Below the pieces are notes generated by a model that worked only from the letters and a program-made list of their open reading frames with translations, did not search any database and was not told where the DNA came from. This document shows, piece by piece, positions 1 to 9,640 of a stretch of DNA of 64,000 bases. Position numbers and translations under genes: made by a program. Where the stretch lies: the NCBI RefSeq assembly GCF_900108875.1, contig NZ_FNYJ01000001.1, forward strand, positions 1,035,258 to 1,099,257, read 5' to 3'. Source of the stretch: Pseudomonas sp. NFR16 (GTDB lineage Bacteria; Pseudomonadota; Gammaproteobacteria; Pseudomonadales; Pseudomonadaceae). Every line of letters starts with the position of its first letter. The stretch's first letter is position 1.

Positions 1-20
1 TACGAACAGCGTGCGGCGTC

Positions 21-112
21 TGTAGGACCGGCTTCAGCCGGGAAAATGCCGGTGTAGCCGTGGAGACGCAGCGGCCGGAAGTCAGTCTTCGCGAGCAAGC
101 TCGCTCCTACAG
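21..112. repeat. Pseudomonas REP-like repeats (two copies)
   Basis: Two REP-type elements are visible. Positions 21-43 hold TGTAGGA followed by the inverted repeat CCGGCTtcAGCCGG. Positions 88-112 hold TTCGCGAGCAAGCTCGCTCC and then TACA, which is the reverse complement of the very common Pseudomonas REP core GTAGGAGCGAGCTTGCTCGCGA. A third, degenerate ATAGGAGCGCGCTTACAGG lies near 145-163. The first two are in opposite orientations, as in REP doublets. No gene is seen in positions 1-201. Confidence 0.75.
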
Positions 113-201
113 GTTTTTGGGTTTGCCCTGACAGCGCCATACGACCTTATAGGAGCGCGCTTACAGGCTTTGTGAACCCACCGAGATTCACCAGAAGCCC
201 G

Positions 202-1110
202 TCACTGCTGAGTCCAGTACCCCGGCCGGTTGTACACCTCTTTCAAAAACGCGATGAAAAACCGCACCTTCGCCGGCAGGTAATGTTGCTGTGGGTAGAC
301 GCCCTGAATGTCGTAGCTGGGCAGTGCGAACTCGTCGAGCACGGTGAGCAGGCTGCCGTTTTCTATTTCGTTCTGGATTTCCCACGTCGACCGCCAGCTC
401 AGGCCCAGGCCACGTTTGGCCCAGTCATACAGCAGTTCGCCATCGTTGCAATACAGATTGCCTGCCACCTTGATCGCCACCTGCTTGCCGTCGCGCAAAA
501 AGGTCCAGCCACGGTGCTGGCCGCCTTGCAGGTTGAAGGACAGGCAGTTGTGCTCGGCCAGTGCCTCGAGCGTCGCGGGAAAGCCCCGTTCGGCGAAATA
601 CGCTGGCGAGCCGCAGACCACGCGCTTGTTCGCGTAAAGCTTGATCGCCACGTAATTGGGGTCCAGGACTTCGCCGATGCGGATGCTCATGTCGTAACCC
701 TCGCGCACGAGATCGACAACGTTGTCGGTCAGGTTGAACGACAGCTGCAGATCAGGAAACCGTGCCTGGAATTCCGGTGCATGGGGCGCGACATGCTGAC
801 GGCCAAAGCCTGCCGGCGCCGACACCACCAAGTGGCCGCGCACACTGCTTTCATTTTCGCTGATGCTCGCGTCGAGCTCGTCGAATGATTGCAGCACCGA
901 CCTGGCGTTCTCCAGGTAGGACTCGCCAGCGTCGGTCAACGTCAGGCCACGGGTCGAGCGGTGAATCAGCTTCACCCCCAGACGATCCTCCAGCGCGCTC
1001 AGGCGTCTGCCCATGATCACCGGCGTCACGCCTTCGACCAGCGCCGCTGCGGCGAAGCTGCCCCGGGTCGCCACCAGCACGTAGCTGCGCAGCTCTGTAT
1101 AACGATCCAT
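202..1110 (-). CDS. LysR family transcriptional regulator
   Basis: 302-residue LysR-type regulator. Residues 1-60 form the winged HTH (MDRYTELRSYVLVATRGSF, then a recognition region ending in RLGVKLIHRSTRGLTLTDAG). The rest is the periplasmic-binding-like effector domain. An in-frame start 45 bases further upstream exists, but the MDRYTELR start matches family N-termini. It is divergent from gcl with a 108-base gap, the usual layout for a LysR protein controlling its neighbour. Control of gcl-hyi-glxR is therefore a reasonable inference, but no T-N11-A operator is obvious enough to claim. Confidence 0.9.
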   Translation of the reverse strand: MDRYTELRSYVLVATRGSFAAAALVEGVTPVIMGRRLSALEDRLGVKLIHRSTRGLTLTDAGESYLENARSVLQSFDELDASISENESSVRGHLVVSAPAGFGRQHVAPHAPEFQARFPDLQLSFNLTDNVVDLVREGYDMSIRIGEVLDPNYVAIKLYANKRVVCGSPAYFAERGFPATLEALAEHNCLSFNLQGGQHRGWTFLRDGKQVAIKVAGNLYCNDGELLYDWAKRGLGLSWRSTWEIQNEIENGSLLTVLDEFALPSYDIQGVYPQQHYLPAKVRFFIAFLKEVYNRPGYWTQQ

Positions 1111-1218
1111 TCGATACTCCTGATACCGATAGAACTGCCAAAAGCAGCCATTCACAAACCGTTCAATTCAAATCACGCTGCTTCCGTACAAAAACTATCG
1201 AGTTCAGGAGACTAACAA

Positions 1219-2994
1219 ATGACCATCATGAGAGCCATCGATGCCGCCGTTCTGGTGATGCGTCGCGAAGGAGTCGATACCGCGTTCGGTATCCCCGGCG
1301 CTGCCATCAACCCGCTGTATGCCGCGTTCAAGAAACTCGGTGGCATCGATCACGTGCTGGCCCGCCATGTGGAAGGCGCTTCGCACATGGCCGAGGGCTA
1401 CACCCGCGCCATTGCCGGCAATATCGGCGTGTGCATCGGCACCTCGGGCCCGGCAGGCACGGACATGATCACCGGCCTCTACTCGGCCTCCGCGGACTCG
1501 ATCCCGATCCTCTGCATCACCGGACAGGCGCCGCGTGCGCGCATGCACAAGGAGGATTTCCAGGCAGTCGACATCGCCAGCATTGCCGCGCCGGTGGCGA
1601 AGTGGGCGACAACGGTCATGGAGCCAGGCCAGGTGCCGTACGTCTTTCAGAAAGCTTTTCAGCTGATGCGCAGCGGGCGCCCCGGCCCGGTGTTGATCGA
1701 TCTGCCGTTCGACGTGCAGATGGCCGAAATCGAATTCGACATCGAGGCGTACGAGCCGCTGCCGGTGATCAAGCCACAAGCCAGCCGCAAGCAGATCGAA
1801 AAAGCCCTGACGATGCTCAACGCCGCCGAGCGTCCACTGATCGTCGCCGGTGGCGGCATCATTAACGCCGATGCCTCACAGGCACTGGTGGAGTTTGCCG
1901 AACTGACCGGTATTCCGGTCATTCCCACATTGATGGGCTGGGGCGCGATTGCCGACGACCACCCGCAGATGGCCGGCATGGTCGGACTGCAGACGTCGCA
2001 CCGGTACGGCAACGCAACGCTGCTGGAATCGGACATGGTGCTGGGCATCGGTAACCGCTGGGCCAACCGTCACACCGGCACAGTGTCGGTGTACAGCGAG
2101 GGCCGCAAGTTCATCCACGTCGACATCGAACCGACGCAGATCGGCCGCGTGCTGATGCCGGATCTGGGCATTGTGTCCGACGCCGGGGCTGCGCTGGCGA
2201 TGTTCATTGAGGTCGCCCGCGAGTGGCACACCGCGGGCAAGCTGAAAAACCGCAGCCAGTGGCTTGCCGCTTGCCAAAAGCGCAAACGCACCCTGCAGCG
2301 CAAAACGCATTACGACAACGTTCCGGTCAAGCCGCAGCGTGTTTACGAAGAGATGAATCAGTACTTCGGCAAGGACACCTGCTACGTCAGCACCATCGGC
2401 CTGTCGCAAATCGCGGGCGCGCAATTTCTGCACGTCTACAAGCCTCGGCACTGGATCAATTGCGGTCAGGCCGGCCCGCTGGGCTGGACCATCCCGGCGG
2501 CGCTGGGTGTGGCCAAGGCTGATCCGGGGCGCAACGTGGTCGCGCTGTCCGGTGACTACGACTTCCAGTTCATGATCGAAGAGCTGGCCGTGGGCGCGCA
2601 ATTCAAGCTGCCGTACATCCACGTGGTGGTGAACAACTCCTATCTGGGACTGATTCGTCAGGCCCAGCGCAATTTCGACATCGATTACTGCGTGCAGCTG
2701 TCGTTCGACAACATCAATGCGCCGGAGCTGGAAGGGTATGGCGTCGACCACATCGCGGTCGCAGAAGGCCTGGGCTGCAAGGCCATCCGCGTCAGTGACC
2801 CTGCGCACCTTCAGGCCGCCTTCGCCGAAGCCACGAGCCTGATGCAGCGCTACAGCGTGCCCGTTGTTGTGGAAGTCATCCTGGAGCGCGTCACCAATAT
2901 CGCCATGGGCACCGAAATCAATGCGATCAACGAGTTCGAATCACTGGCGCAAAGCCGTGATGACGCCCCGACCGCCATCAACCTGCTGGACTGA
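1219..2994 (+). CDS. gcl: Glyoxylate carboligase (tartronate-semialdehyde synthase)
   Basis: 591 residues, close to the family length (about 590). A thiamine-diphosphate and FAD enzyme that joins two glyoxylates to tartronate semialdehyde plus CO2 in the cytoplasm. The N-terminal half carries [10 protein letters not shown] and the Gcl-specific stretches [15 protein letters not shown] and [18 protein letters not shown]. The ThDP-binding motif GDYDFQF begins near residue 445 and ends with NN near 472. A good AGGAG ribosome site precedes the ATG. First gene of gcl-hyi-glxR, used for growth on glyoxylate, glycolate or purine breakdown products. Confidence 0.97.
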   Translation: MTIMRAIDAAVLVMRREGVDTAFGIPGAAINPLYAAFKKLGGIDHVLARHVEGASHMAEGYTRAIAGNIGVCIGTSGPAGTDMITGLYSASADSIPILCITGQAPRARMHKEDFQAVDIASIAAPVAKWATTVMEPGQVPYVFQKAFQLMRSGRPGPVLIDLPFDVQMAEIEFDIEAYEPLPVIKPQASRKQIEKALTMLNAAERPLIVAGGGIINADASQALVEFAELTGIPVIPTLMGWGAIADDHPQMAGMVGLQTSHRYGNATLLESDMVLGIGNRWANRHTGTVSVYSEGRKFIHVDIEPTQIGRVLMPDLGIVSDAGAALAMFIEVAREWHTAGKLKNRSQWLAACQKRKRTLQRKTHYDNVPVKPQRVYEEMNQYFGKDTCYVSTIGLSQIAGAQFLHVYKPRHWINCGQAGPLGWTIPAALGVAKADPGRNVVALSGDYDFQFMIEELAVGAQFKLPYIHVVVNNSYLGLIRQAQRNFDIDYCVQLSFDNINAPELEGYGVDHIAVAEGLGCKAIRVSDPAHLQAAFAEATSLMQRYSVPVVVEVILERVTNIAMGTEINAINEFESLAQSRDDAPTAINLLD

Positions 2995-3026
2995 TCAGCG
3001 CCATCTATCTGCTCAAGGAGCTCACC

Positions 3027-3809
3027 ATGCCACGTGTCTGCGCCAACCTGTCCATGCTGTTCACCGAGCTGGACTTTCTGCAACGCTTCGAAGCGGCCGC
3101 CAATGCCGGGTTCAGCGGCGTCGAGTACCTGTTTCCCTACGACTTCAGCTCCGCTCAGATCAAAGCGCAGCTGGACGCCCACGGTCTGACGCAGGTGTTG
3201 TTCAACCTGCCTGCCGGTGACTGGGCCAAGGGCGAGCGAGGCATCGCCTGCCACCCGGACCGGGTCGAAGAGTTCTACGCCGGCGTCGACCTGGCGATTG
3301 CCTATGCCAAAGTGCTTGGCAATACCCAGGTCAATTGCCTGGCGGGCATCAAGCCGCAGGGCTACGACGATGCGCTCATCGAAAAAACCTTCGTCGACAA
3401 CCTCAAGTACGCCGCCGACAGGCTGCAGGCTCAGGGCATCGACCTGGTCATGGAGATGATCAACACCCTCGACATTCCGGGCTTCTACCTCACCACCACG
3501 GCGCAGGCGCTGGCCATCCGCGACAAGGTCGGCAGCCGCAACCTGTCGCTGCAGTACGACATTTATCACATGCAAATCATGGAGGGTGATCTGGCCCGCA
3601 CCCTGGAGAAACACCTGCCGGCGATTCGGCACGTGCAACTGGCGGACAACCCGGGTCGGCACGAGCCAGGCACGGGCGAGATCAATTACGGTTTTCTGTT
3701 CGGGCACCTGGACAGACTCGGTTATCGGGGCTGGATCGGCTGCGAATACAAGCCGCTGACCAGCACCGAGGCTGGCCTCGGCTGGCTCAAGACCCACAAT
3801 CTGATCTGA
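3027..3809 (+). CDS. hyi: Hydroxypyruvate isomerase
   Basis: 260 residues. A xylose-isomerase-like TIM barrel that interconverts hydroxypyruvate and tartronate semialdehyde. Typical signatures are MPRVCANLSMLFTE at the N-terminus, FNLPAGDWAKGERGIACHP in the middle and HVQLADNPGRHEPGTGEINY near the C-terminus, which supplies metal and substrate ligands. It starts 32 bases after gcl behind AAGGAG, so it is co-transcribed with it. It feeds the same tartronate semialdehyde pool that GlxR reduces. Confidence 0.96.
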   Translation: MPRVCANLSMLFTELDFLQRFEAAANAGFSGVEYLFPYDFSSAQIKAQLDAHGLTQVLFNLPAGDWAKGERGIACHPDRVEEFYAGVDLAIAYAKVLGNTQVNCLAGIKPQGYDDALIEKTFVDNLKYAADRLQAQGIDLVMEMINTLDIPGFYLTTTAQALAIRDKVGSRNLSLQYDIYHMQIMEGDLARTLEKHLPAIRHVQLADNPGRHEPGTGEINYGFLFGHLDRLGYRGWIGCEYKPLTSTEAGLGWLKTHNLI

Positions 3810-3882
3810 ACAGGCTCGCGGTCCGCGCAGAAATATCATTCCTGCAGAACACCGCCCCACGACATAAAAAGAGGCTTATCTC

Positions 3883-4785
3883 ATGGCTAACATCGGATTC
3901 ATCGGCACCGGCATCATGGGCCTGCCCATGGCGCACAATCTGCAGAAAGCAGGTCATCGGCTGTTCCTGTCGCGGCACTTTTGCGCCCCGCCCGCTTCGC
4001 TGGTCGAGGGTGGTGCCACAGTGTTGAGCAACCCGCGCGAAGTGGCCCAGGAGGCCGAATTCATCATCGTGATGTTGCCTGACACGCCTCAGGTCAATGA
4101 GGTGCTGTTTGGTGACGACGGGGTCAGCGAGGGCACCGCTGCGGGTAAAGTCGTGATCGACATGAGCTCGATTTCGCCGTCTGCGACCAAGGTGTTTGCA
4201 GCGAAAATCAACGCGACCGGCGCGCAGTATCTGGACGCCCCGGTGTCCGGCGGCGAAGTGGGCGCCAAAGCCGCGACCCTGAGCATCATGGCCGGTGGCG
4301 AGCAAGACACTTTCGACCGCGCCCTGCCGCTGTTTCAGACCATGGGCAAGAACATCACCCTGGTCGGCGGCAACGGCGACGGCCAGACCGCCAAGGTCGC
4401 CAACCAGATCATCGTCGCACTGAACATTCAGGCCGTTGCCGAAGCGCTGCTGTTCGCCTCGAAAAACGGCGCTGACCCTGCGCGGGTCCGCGAGGCGCTG
4501 ATGGGCGGCTTTGCCTCGTCGAAGATTCTCGAGGTCCATGGCGAGCGGATGATCAAGGGCACATTCAACCCGGGCTTCCGCATCGCGTTGCACCAGAAAG
4601 ACCTCAACCTGGCCCTGGAAGGCGCCCGTGAGCTGAGCCTGAACCTGCCGAACACGGCCAACGCCCAGCAAGTCTTCAGCACCTGCGCAGCACTGGGCGG
4701 CAGTGGCTGGGACCATTCCGGACTGATCAAAGGCCTTGAGAACCTGTCGAACTTCTCGATTCGTGGCGACCATACACCGGATTGA
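3883..4785 (+). CDS. glxR: Tartronate semialdehyde reductase
   Basis: 300 residues. A beta-hydroxyacid dehydrogenase that reduces tartronate semialdehyde to D-glycerate with NAD(P)H. The Rossmann motif GFIGTGIMG lies at residues 4-12, the substrate-binding DAPVSGGEVGA in the middle, and the catalytic lysine in TAKVANQ. It is 73 bases after hyi, so it is probably in the same transcript. In several pseudomonads the operon continues with ttuD and pykF; here it stops at a strong bidirectional hairpin, with a porin gene opposite. Confidence 0.95.
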   Translation: MANIGFIGTGIMGLPMAHNLQKAGHRLFLSRHFCAPPASLVEGGATVLSNPREVAQEAEFIIVMLPDTPQVNEVLFGDDGVSEGTAAGKVVIDMSSISPSATKVFAAKINATGAQYLDAPVSGGEVGAKAATLSIMAGGEQDTFDRALPLFQTMGKNITLVGGNGDGQTAKVANQIIVALNIQAVAEALLFASKNGADPARVREALMGGFASSKILEVHGERMIKGTFNPGFRIALHQKDLNLALEGARELSLNLPNTANAQQVFSTCAALGGSGWDHSGLIKGLENLSNFSIRGDHTPD

Positions 4786-4826
4786 TCCACGCCTTATGTA
4801 ACTGGATCACTCAGATCGCGCCCACG

Positions 4827-4863
4827 AAAAAGCCAGGCCTCCTCGCGGACTGCCTGGCTTTTT
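4827..4863. terminator. Bidirectional intrinsic terminator between glxR and the porin gene
   Basis: AAAAAGCCAGGC at 4827-4838 pairs with GCCTGGCTTTTT at 4852-4863. The stem has A residues on one side and T residues on the other, so it can end transcription of both convergent genes. Confidence 0.88.
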
Positions 4864-4883
4864 GCCGCTTACGCCTCGCGGGA

Positions 4884-6206
4884 TCAGAACACGTTGATCG
4901 GGTAATCCGCGATCAGACGAAACTCCTTGGCGTCGCCGTCCGGCTGGTCGCCGTTAGCGGTGTGCCACGCCTGACGCATGCGAAGGGACAGGTCTTTGGC
5001 CGGGCCCGACTGCACGACGTATTTGGCTTCCAGGTTGGTTTCATGATGTTTGCCGTCGTCGCCATACCCGGTGTAGGTGGAATTGGACGGCAGGTGCGAA
5101 CCGTCGATGTCATCACCGTGAACATAACGCACCATGAAACTCAGGCCAGGCACGCCGTAACTTGCCATGTTCAAGTCATAACGCGCCTGCCAGGACTTCT
5201 CGCCAGGACCGTTGAAGTCCGAATACTGAATGGAGTTGGCCAGGAAGATAGAGTCGCCGGTGTCGCCTGCCCCGTTATTGCCGAAAGCCACATAGTCAAA
5301 GGGGGTATCGCCGTGCACTTTCTGGTAAGCCAGCGTGACCGTGTGGGCGGTGAGGAACGAATAAGCGGCGGCCAACGACCAGGTGGTGTTGCTGATATCG
5401 CCTGCTTTTGCGGCGCCGGTGTCGTTGGTGCGATAAATATTAAAGTCGAAGTTCACCGACTGATCATCAGTGAATGCCAAGGTGTAGTTGGCGTTACCGT
5501 AGTACTGGCGCCAGACATCTTTGAGGTCAGAACCATACAGGCTGACCGTCAGATTATCCGTGATCGCGTATTTGCCGCCGGCATAATCGATACTGCTCGC
5601 CTCGACGTTGGCGTAAGCCGCCCAGATACCGTGGTCATTGTTGGTGGTGATCGGGCCGTTACTGCCCGTGAAGTGACCACCGTCCAGTTCCAGGTTGGCA
5701 ATGTCACTGCTCAGCAGATTGAAACCGGTTGCTGTCTGTGGAAACAGACGCGAGCCGCCCGCTGCGAATACCGGGGCTTGTGGCTGGAGGTTGCCGTAAC
5801 GCAATTCGGTCTTGGAAATGCGCATCTTCAGCGCCCCGCCCGCTGTGCCGTATTCGTCCTGCGGATTGCCGTGGCTGTCGACCGGGAGGTTACCGGTGCC
5901 GGTGGTGCCGCCACCGCCGTCAAGCTTGATGCCCCAGTAACCATAGGCGTCGACGCCGAAACCGACAGTGCCTTGGGTGAAGCCGGAGCTGAAGTTGCCA
6001 AGCACACCTTGAGTCCAGTCTTTGCTGTCGTCCTTGGTGTTCTTGTTATCGCGGTTGAAGTAGTAATTCTTGAGATGAACCGTGAGGCTGCTGTCGTCGA
6101 CGAAGCCCTTGGCCTCGGACTGGTCGCTGACAACCCCTGCCATTGCCAGCTGACTGACACCCAGCGAAACCGCGAGCGTCACGAGGTTCCATTTCACAAA
6201 CGTCAT
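4884..6206 (-). CDS. OprD-family outer membrane porin
   Basis: 440 residues from the ATG of MTFVKWN; an ATG 18 bases upstream is possible. A clear signal peptide ends in QLAMA near residue 23. The mature protein opens with the OprD-like SEAKGFVDDSSLTVHLKNYY, ends in a terminal phenylalanine (DYPINVF) as outer-membrane barrels do, and contains the NRDNKNTKD and SWQARYDLNM segments of the family. OprD porins take up small carboxylates, amino acids or aromatic acids; the substrate cannot be read here. Its position facing gcl-hyi-glxR suggests, weakly, a role in uptake for that pathway. Confidence 0.92.
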   Translation of the reverse strand: MTFVKWNLVTLAVSLGVSQLAMAGVVSDQSEAKGFVDDSSLTVHLKNYYFNRDNKNTKDDSKDWTQGVLGNFSSGFTQGTVGFGVDAYGYWGIKLDGGGGTTGTGNLPVDSHGNPQDEYGTAGGALKMRISKTELRYGNLQPQAPVFAAGGSRLFPQTATGFNLLSSDIANLELDGGHFTGSNGPITTNNDHGIWAAYANVEASSIDYAGGKYAITDNLTVSLYGSDLKDVWRQYYGNANYTLAFTDDQSVNFDFNIYRTNDTGAAKAGDISNTTWSLAAAYSFLTAHTVTLAYQKVHGDTPFDYVAFGNNGAGDTGDSIFLANSIQYSDFNGPGEKSWQARYDLNMASYGVPGLSFMVRYVHGDDIDGSHLPSNSTYTGYGDDGKHHETNLEAKYVVQSGPAKDLSLRMRQAWHTANGDQPDGDAKEFRLIADYPINVF

Positions 6207-6224
6207 TATTATCCCCTGTCTCAA

Positions 6225-6890
6225 TTAAGGCCCAACGTTCCGCAACCCCGTAAGATACGAGGCATCGTTCTGAGTTCAACGAAAGATGAAACGGTGGAAT
6301 AAGCGCTACGGCAGATGGGCAAGAAACATCATCACCGCGGATTGATAAACCACGGCGGAACCATAGGCTTTCAGCCCATTCTCATTATTGTTTCGACCGG
6401 CGCTCAGCGCCCGTTCTGTGTCAGGTTTGCTCCGCTGACCGAGCAACTTTTAGCATTTTTGCATCGGCGAAATCCCAAACGAGTCGTGATAGTCACTATC
6501 GATTTTCGTAATAGTTGAATACGACGATCCAGTGTTACCGTTGTCGGCGATGAAGAACACGACTCAATGGCCTGATGAATCCGCAGCATCAGGCAATCGA
6601 ATCATGCTCCGCTTCATCATTCCTTTGGTAAGACTTTTCAGCCACCTCGCTTTATGTGCGGTGGCTTTTTTTATTAAATAATTATTCATGCTGTTTTCGC
6701 GCAGGTTTCTTCTTCTGACGCCTCGGCATGTTTCGCGCTGACCCTCTTCAGTAACGAATAACGGTTGACTTACCGGATCAGGCAAGTTTGACACCACTCC
6801 CGCCTTCGTCATATTCCAGGCACATCATCTGCGCCTATCGAACCCATAGAAAAACTCTCCAGCGCTGGCGTTAACACCTACGTATAAGGG
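6225..6890. other. Gene-poor intergenic region
   Basis: About 670 bases between the porin promoter region and the chemoreceptor. Short open frames exist on both strands (for example 6564-6812 minus) but lack a ribosome site or recognisable sequence. The region is more AT-rich than its surroundings and contains an isolated plus-strand terminator at 6641-6670 with no protein gene in front of it. Confidence 0.6.
6641..6672 (+). terminator. Orphan intrinsic terminator, possible end of a small RNA
   Basis: GCCACC (6641-6646) pairs with GGTGGC (6660-6665), followed by TTTTTTTATT. No coding gene on the plus strand ends nearby, since the porin gene runs the other way. A transcript of roughly 100-150 bases starting around 6500-6560 would end here, so a small RNA is possible. 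I do not recognise it as a named Pseudomonas sRNA. Confidence 0.6.
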
Positions 6891-6894
6891 GTTG

Positions 6895-6902
6895 GCCGAT
6901 AA
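6895..6902 (+). promoter_or_regulatory. Possible sigma-28 (FliA) -10 element of the chemoreceptor gene
   Basis: GCCGATAA matches the FliA -10 consensus exactly and lies 42 bases before the chemoreceptor ATG. The expected -35 (TAAAGTTT, 11 bases upstream) is poorly matched, so the call rests on the -10 and on the known FliA control of chemoreceptors. Confidence 0.4.
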
Positions 6903-6944
6903 TAGCGTTGTAATATCACGAACGAGTTCAGTTTAGGTGCACAC

Positions 6945-8582
6945 ATGTTCAAGCAGCTTTCAATCGCAAAACGTCTCGGTCTGGGTTTCGGTCTGGTTCT
7001 GGCGCTGATGATTCTGATCACGCTGATAGGCGTCCATCGGGTCGGCTTGATCGAGGCCACGCTGACCGACGTCAGCGAAGACGCAACGGTGAAGCAGCGG
7101 TACGCGATCAATTTCCGCGGCAGCGTTCATGACCGGGCCATCGCCATCCGTGATGCGGTACTGGTGCACGATGATGGCGATCTCGCGGTGCACCTGCGCG
7201 ACATCGAGCGCCTCAACGGCGTGTATCAGGCATCGGCTGCTTCCATGGAGCAGGTCTTTCAGAGCAAAGGCGCAACGCCTCAGGAGCAGCAACTGCTGGC
7301 GAACATCAAGGTCAGCGAACGCACGGCACTGAGCGCCACTGACACATTACTGCGCCTGCGCCAGCAAGGTGACACCGATCAGGCGCAACGGCTGCTGATG
7401 TCAGCGGTGTCGGGCGCCTATAAGGACTGGCTCAGCCGCATCAACGCGCTGATTGATCTGGAAGAGGCATCCATCGTCAATAACATCGGCTTCGTGCGGG
7501 TAACGGCGGCGCAGTTCGCCTCGCTGATGCTGCTCGCCACCGGCATCGCGGTCGTACTGGGCATCATTGCGTCGGTGCTGATCATTCGCAGCATGAAGTC
7601 GACGCTGGGGGCCGAACCTCACGAGGTTGCCACTTCGATCCGTCGTCTGGCAGCGGGTGAGCTCACCGACCGCATCGAAACGTCCTACCCCGACAGCGTG
7701 ATGGGGGCGTTGAAGACCACCCGCTCGCACCTGTCCGAGACCATCACGCAAGTGCGCGCGGCGGCGATGGAGCTGATGGGTTCATCCTCGCAGTTGCGCG
7801 CCAGCTCCGACAGCAACAGCGAACAGATGCGCCTGCAGGCTGGCGAAACCGAGCACATGGCGACCGCTATCAATCAGATGGCCAGCACTGTGAAGGAAGT
7901 CGCCGGTTACGCGGCCAAGGCCGCCAATGCCACGCAGACCGCTGACCGTGAGGTCGAGCACGGCAAACGCATGGTCGAAGGCACTGCGCTGGCGATGGAT
8001 GAACTGGCGCAAAAGCTGGAAAGTGCTGCCGAGTCTGTCAGCAAGGTCTCCCACGACAGTCAGTCGATCGAAACCATTGTGGCAGTGATCAACTCCATCG
8101 CCGAACGGACCAACTTGCTGGCGCTCAATGCGGCCATCGAAGCGGCCCGCGCCGGTGAGGCCGGACGCGGGTTCGCGGTAGTCGCCGACGAGGTGCGCTC
8201 ACTGGCGACGCGAACTCAGGAGTCGACCCAGGAAATCCGTAACATGGTCGGACAACTGCAAAGCGGCGCGGGGAAAACGGCTGACTTGATGCGCGAAAGC
8301 CGGGAGATGGCCCAGCGCACGGTGGAGCAGACTCACGAGGCGCAGACCGCGCTGGTGAAGATTCGTCACGAGGTCGGCGCGCTGAACGACATGAACGCGC
8401 AGATCGCCGCAGCCTCCGCGCAACAGGGCGTGGTCGCCGAAGACGTCAGCCACAATGTCAACCGCATTCATGATTCGGCGCTGGAAACGGCAGTCGGCTC
8501 CAATCAGGTCGCGCGCTCGAGTCGCGAGCTGTCCAGCCTGGCCGATGTGCTGACCGAGCGCGTGAGTTTTTTCAAACTGTAA
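6945..8582 (+). CDS. Methyl-accepting chemotaxis protein
   Basis: 545 residues. TM1 spans about residues 8-28. A periplasmic domain of about 160 residues looks like the four-helix-bundle (4HB_MCP/Tar-like) ligand domain. TM2 is near 188-210, followed by HAMP and a long cytoplasmic coiled coil. The hairpin tip is [20 protein letters not shown], followed by [12 protein letters not shown], the CheA/CheW contact region. No C-terminal CheR-tethering pentapeptide is seen; the protein ends in VSFFKL. It is a single gene, not part of a che operon, with a FliA-like -10 upstream. Confidence 0.95.
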   Translation: MFKQLSIAKRLGLGFGLVLALMILITLIGVHRVGLIEATLTDVSEDATVKQRYAINFRGSVHDRAIAIRDAVLVHDDGDLAVHLRDIERLNGVYQASAASMEQVFQSKGATPQEQQLLANIKVSERTALSATDTLLRLRQQGDTDQAQRLLMSAVSGAYKDWLSRINALIDLEEASIVNNIGFVRVTAAQFASLMLLATGIAVVLGIIASVLIIRSMKSTLGAEPHEVATSIRRLAAGELTDRIETSYPDSVMGALKTTRSHLSETITQVRAAAMELMGSSSQLRASSDSNSEQMRLQAGETEHMATAINQMASTVKEVAGYAAKAANATQTADREVEHGKRMVEGTALAMDELAQKLESAAESVSKVSHDSQSIETIVAVINSIAERTNLLALNAAIEAARAGEAGRGFAVVADEVRSLATRTQESTQEIRNMVGQLQSGAGKTADLMRESREMAQRTVEQTHEAQTALVKIRHEVGALNDMNAQIAAASAQQGVVAEDVSHNVNRIHDSALETAVGSNQVARSSRELSSLADVLTERVSFFKL

Positions 8583-8903
8583 GCCCCTTTTCCGCCGGGC
8601 CGGTGACCTGCGCGCAGCCCCGCGCGGTCGCCTCGCGAGCACGTCGGGCCAGATCGGACGGCCTGCCGCGACGGCGCCGCGTGGCGCCTCGAACTGCCCG
8701 GCTGTCCACCCGCCCGCCGCAACCTGCCATCGCTGTCTATACCTGCTACTGCTGACGCGTCGTCATCGCTGACGATACGCGTCCGCATCGGCGCGGTTGA
8801 TGATCTGCGCTGATATTTTTCCGTGACCGCGGGAATAAACCCGCCGTTCGTAGCGTTTACCTACCGTTGCCCACTACGTTCAACCGCAAGGGAGCACACA
8901 ACA
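8583..8903. other. Intergenic region with no gene seen
   Basis: About 320 GC-rich bases between the chemoreceptor and the TPR protein. A longer frame for the downstream gene could start at 8823, but it has no ribosome site and would destroy the signal peptide. No hairpin with a T-run is visible. Confidence 0.5.
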
Positions 8904-9467
8904 ATGACAACGCCTCAGAAACACACCGTCGGATTGCCCACCGCCCTGTTTTTTGGCGCGTGCGTGGTCGCCGCACTGCTTGCCGGAGAGGCCCGCGCCG
9001 CCGGGGATGAGTCGCCACCGGCCAAACCGAATTGCCCGAAAGGCCAGGTCTGGGACAGCACCAGCAAGAAATGCGTCATGCAGACCAGCCAGGCGGCGTC
9101 GGACGCTGATCGCACTGACTACGCCTACCGTCTGGCCAAAGACGGGCGCTACGATGAAGCGCTGGCGCTGCTGAATACCTTGAAGAATCCGCACACCGCC
9201 AAGGCGCTCAACTACCGGGGTTACGCCACGCGAAAACTGGGCCGCACCGATGAAGGCATCGGTTACTACCTGCAATCCGTGGCGCTGGATCCCGAGTACG
9301 CACAAGTGCGCGAATACCTGGGCGAGGCCTACGTGATCAAGGGAAGGCTCGACCTGGCTCAGGAACAGCTCGCGAAAATCGAGACCCTGTGCAGCAAGGC
9401 CTGCGAAGAGTACGAAGACCTGGCCAACGCCATCGCGCATGCGGCCGATAAACCGGCGTCTTCGTGA
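8904..9467 (+). CDS. Exported tetratricopeptide-repeat protein
   Basis: 187 residues from the ATG at 8904, chosen because GGGAG precedes it and a signal peptide (MTTPQKHTVGLPTALFFGAC... ending AGEARA) follows at once. The mature N-terminus has a two-cysteine motif, CPKGQVWDSTSKKCV. Residues from about 70 on form two to three TPR units (DEALALLNTLKNP, ALNYRGYATRKLGRTDEGI, YAQVREYLGEAYVIKGRLDLA). Probably periplasmic and protein-binding; the partner is unknown. It does not share an evident operon with copCD. Confidence 0.82.
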   Translation: MTTPQKHTVGLPTALFFGACVVAALLAGEARAAGDESPPAKPNCPKGQVWDSTSKKCVMQTSQAASDADRTDYAYRLAKDGRYDEALALLNTLKNPHTAKALNYRGYATRKLGRTDEGIGYYLQSVALDPEYAQVREYLGEAYVIKGRLDLAQEQLAKIETLCSKACEEYEDLANAIAHAADKPASS

Positions 9468-9640
9468 GCAAGGTCACTGCCATCTGCACGCTGCCGCCAG
9501 AGCCTCGCTGCCGGGGAGTCGACTGGAGTCCCGCGGCGCTTTCTGGTCTAGTAGCGTTCCAGTCACGATGAATCCGCCAGGACGGATTCCCTTCACACAC
9601 CCGCTGCACTCTGCTGCCGCACATGATTAAGGTCCTTTTG

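Noticed and set aside
4782..6302. 506-codon plus-strand open frame
   Set aside because: It is antisense to the OprD porin gene, which has a signal peptide and a barrel C-terminus.
6564..6812. 82-codon minus-strand frame
   Set aside because: It crosses the plus-strand terminator, lacks a ribosome site and has no recognisable sequence.
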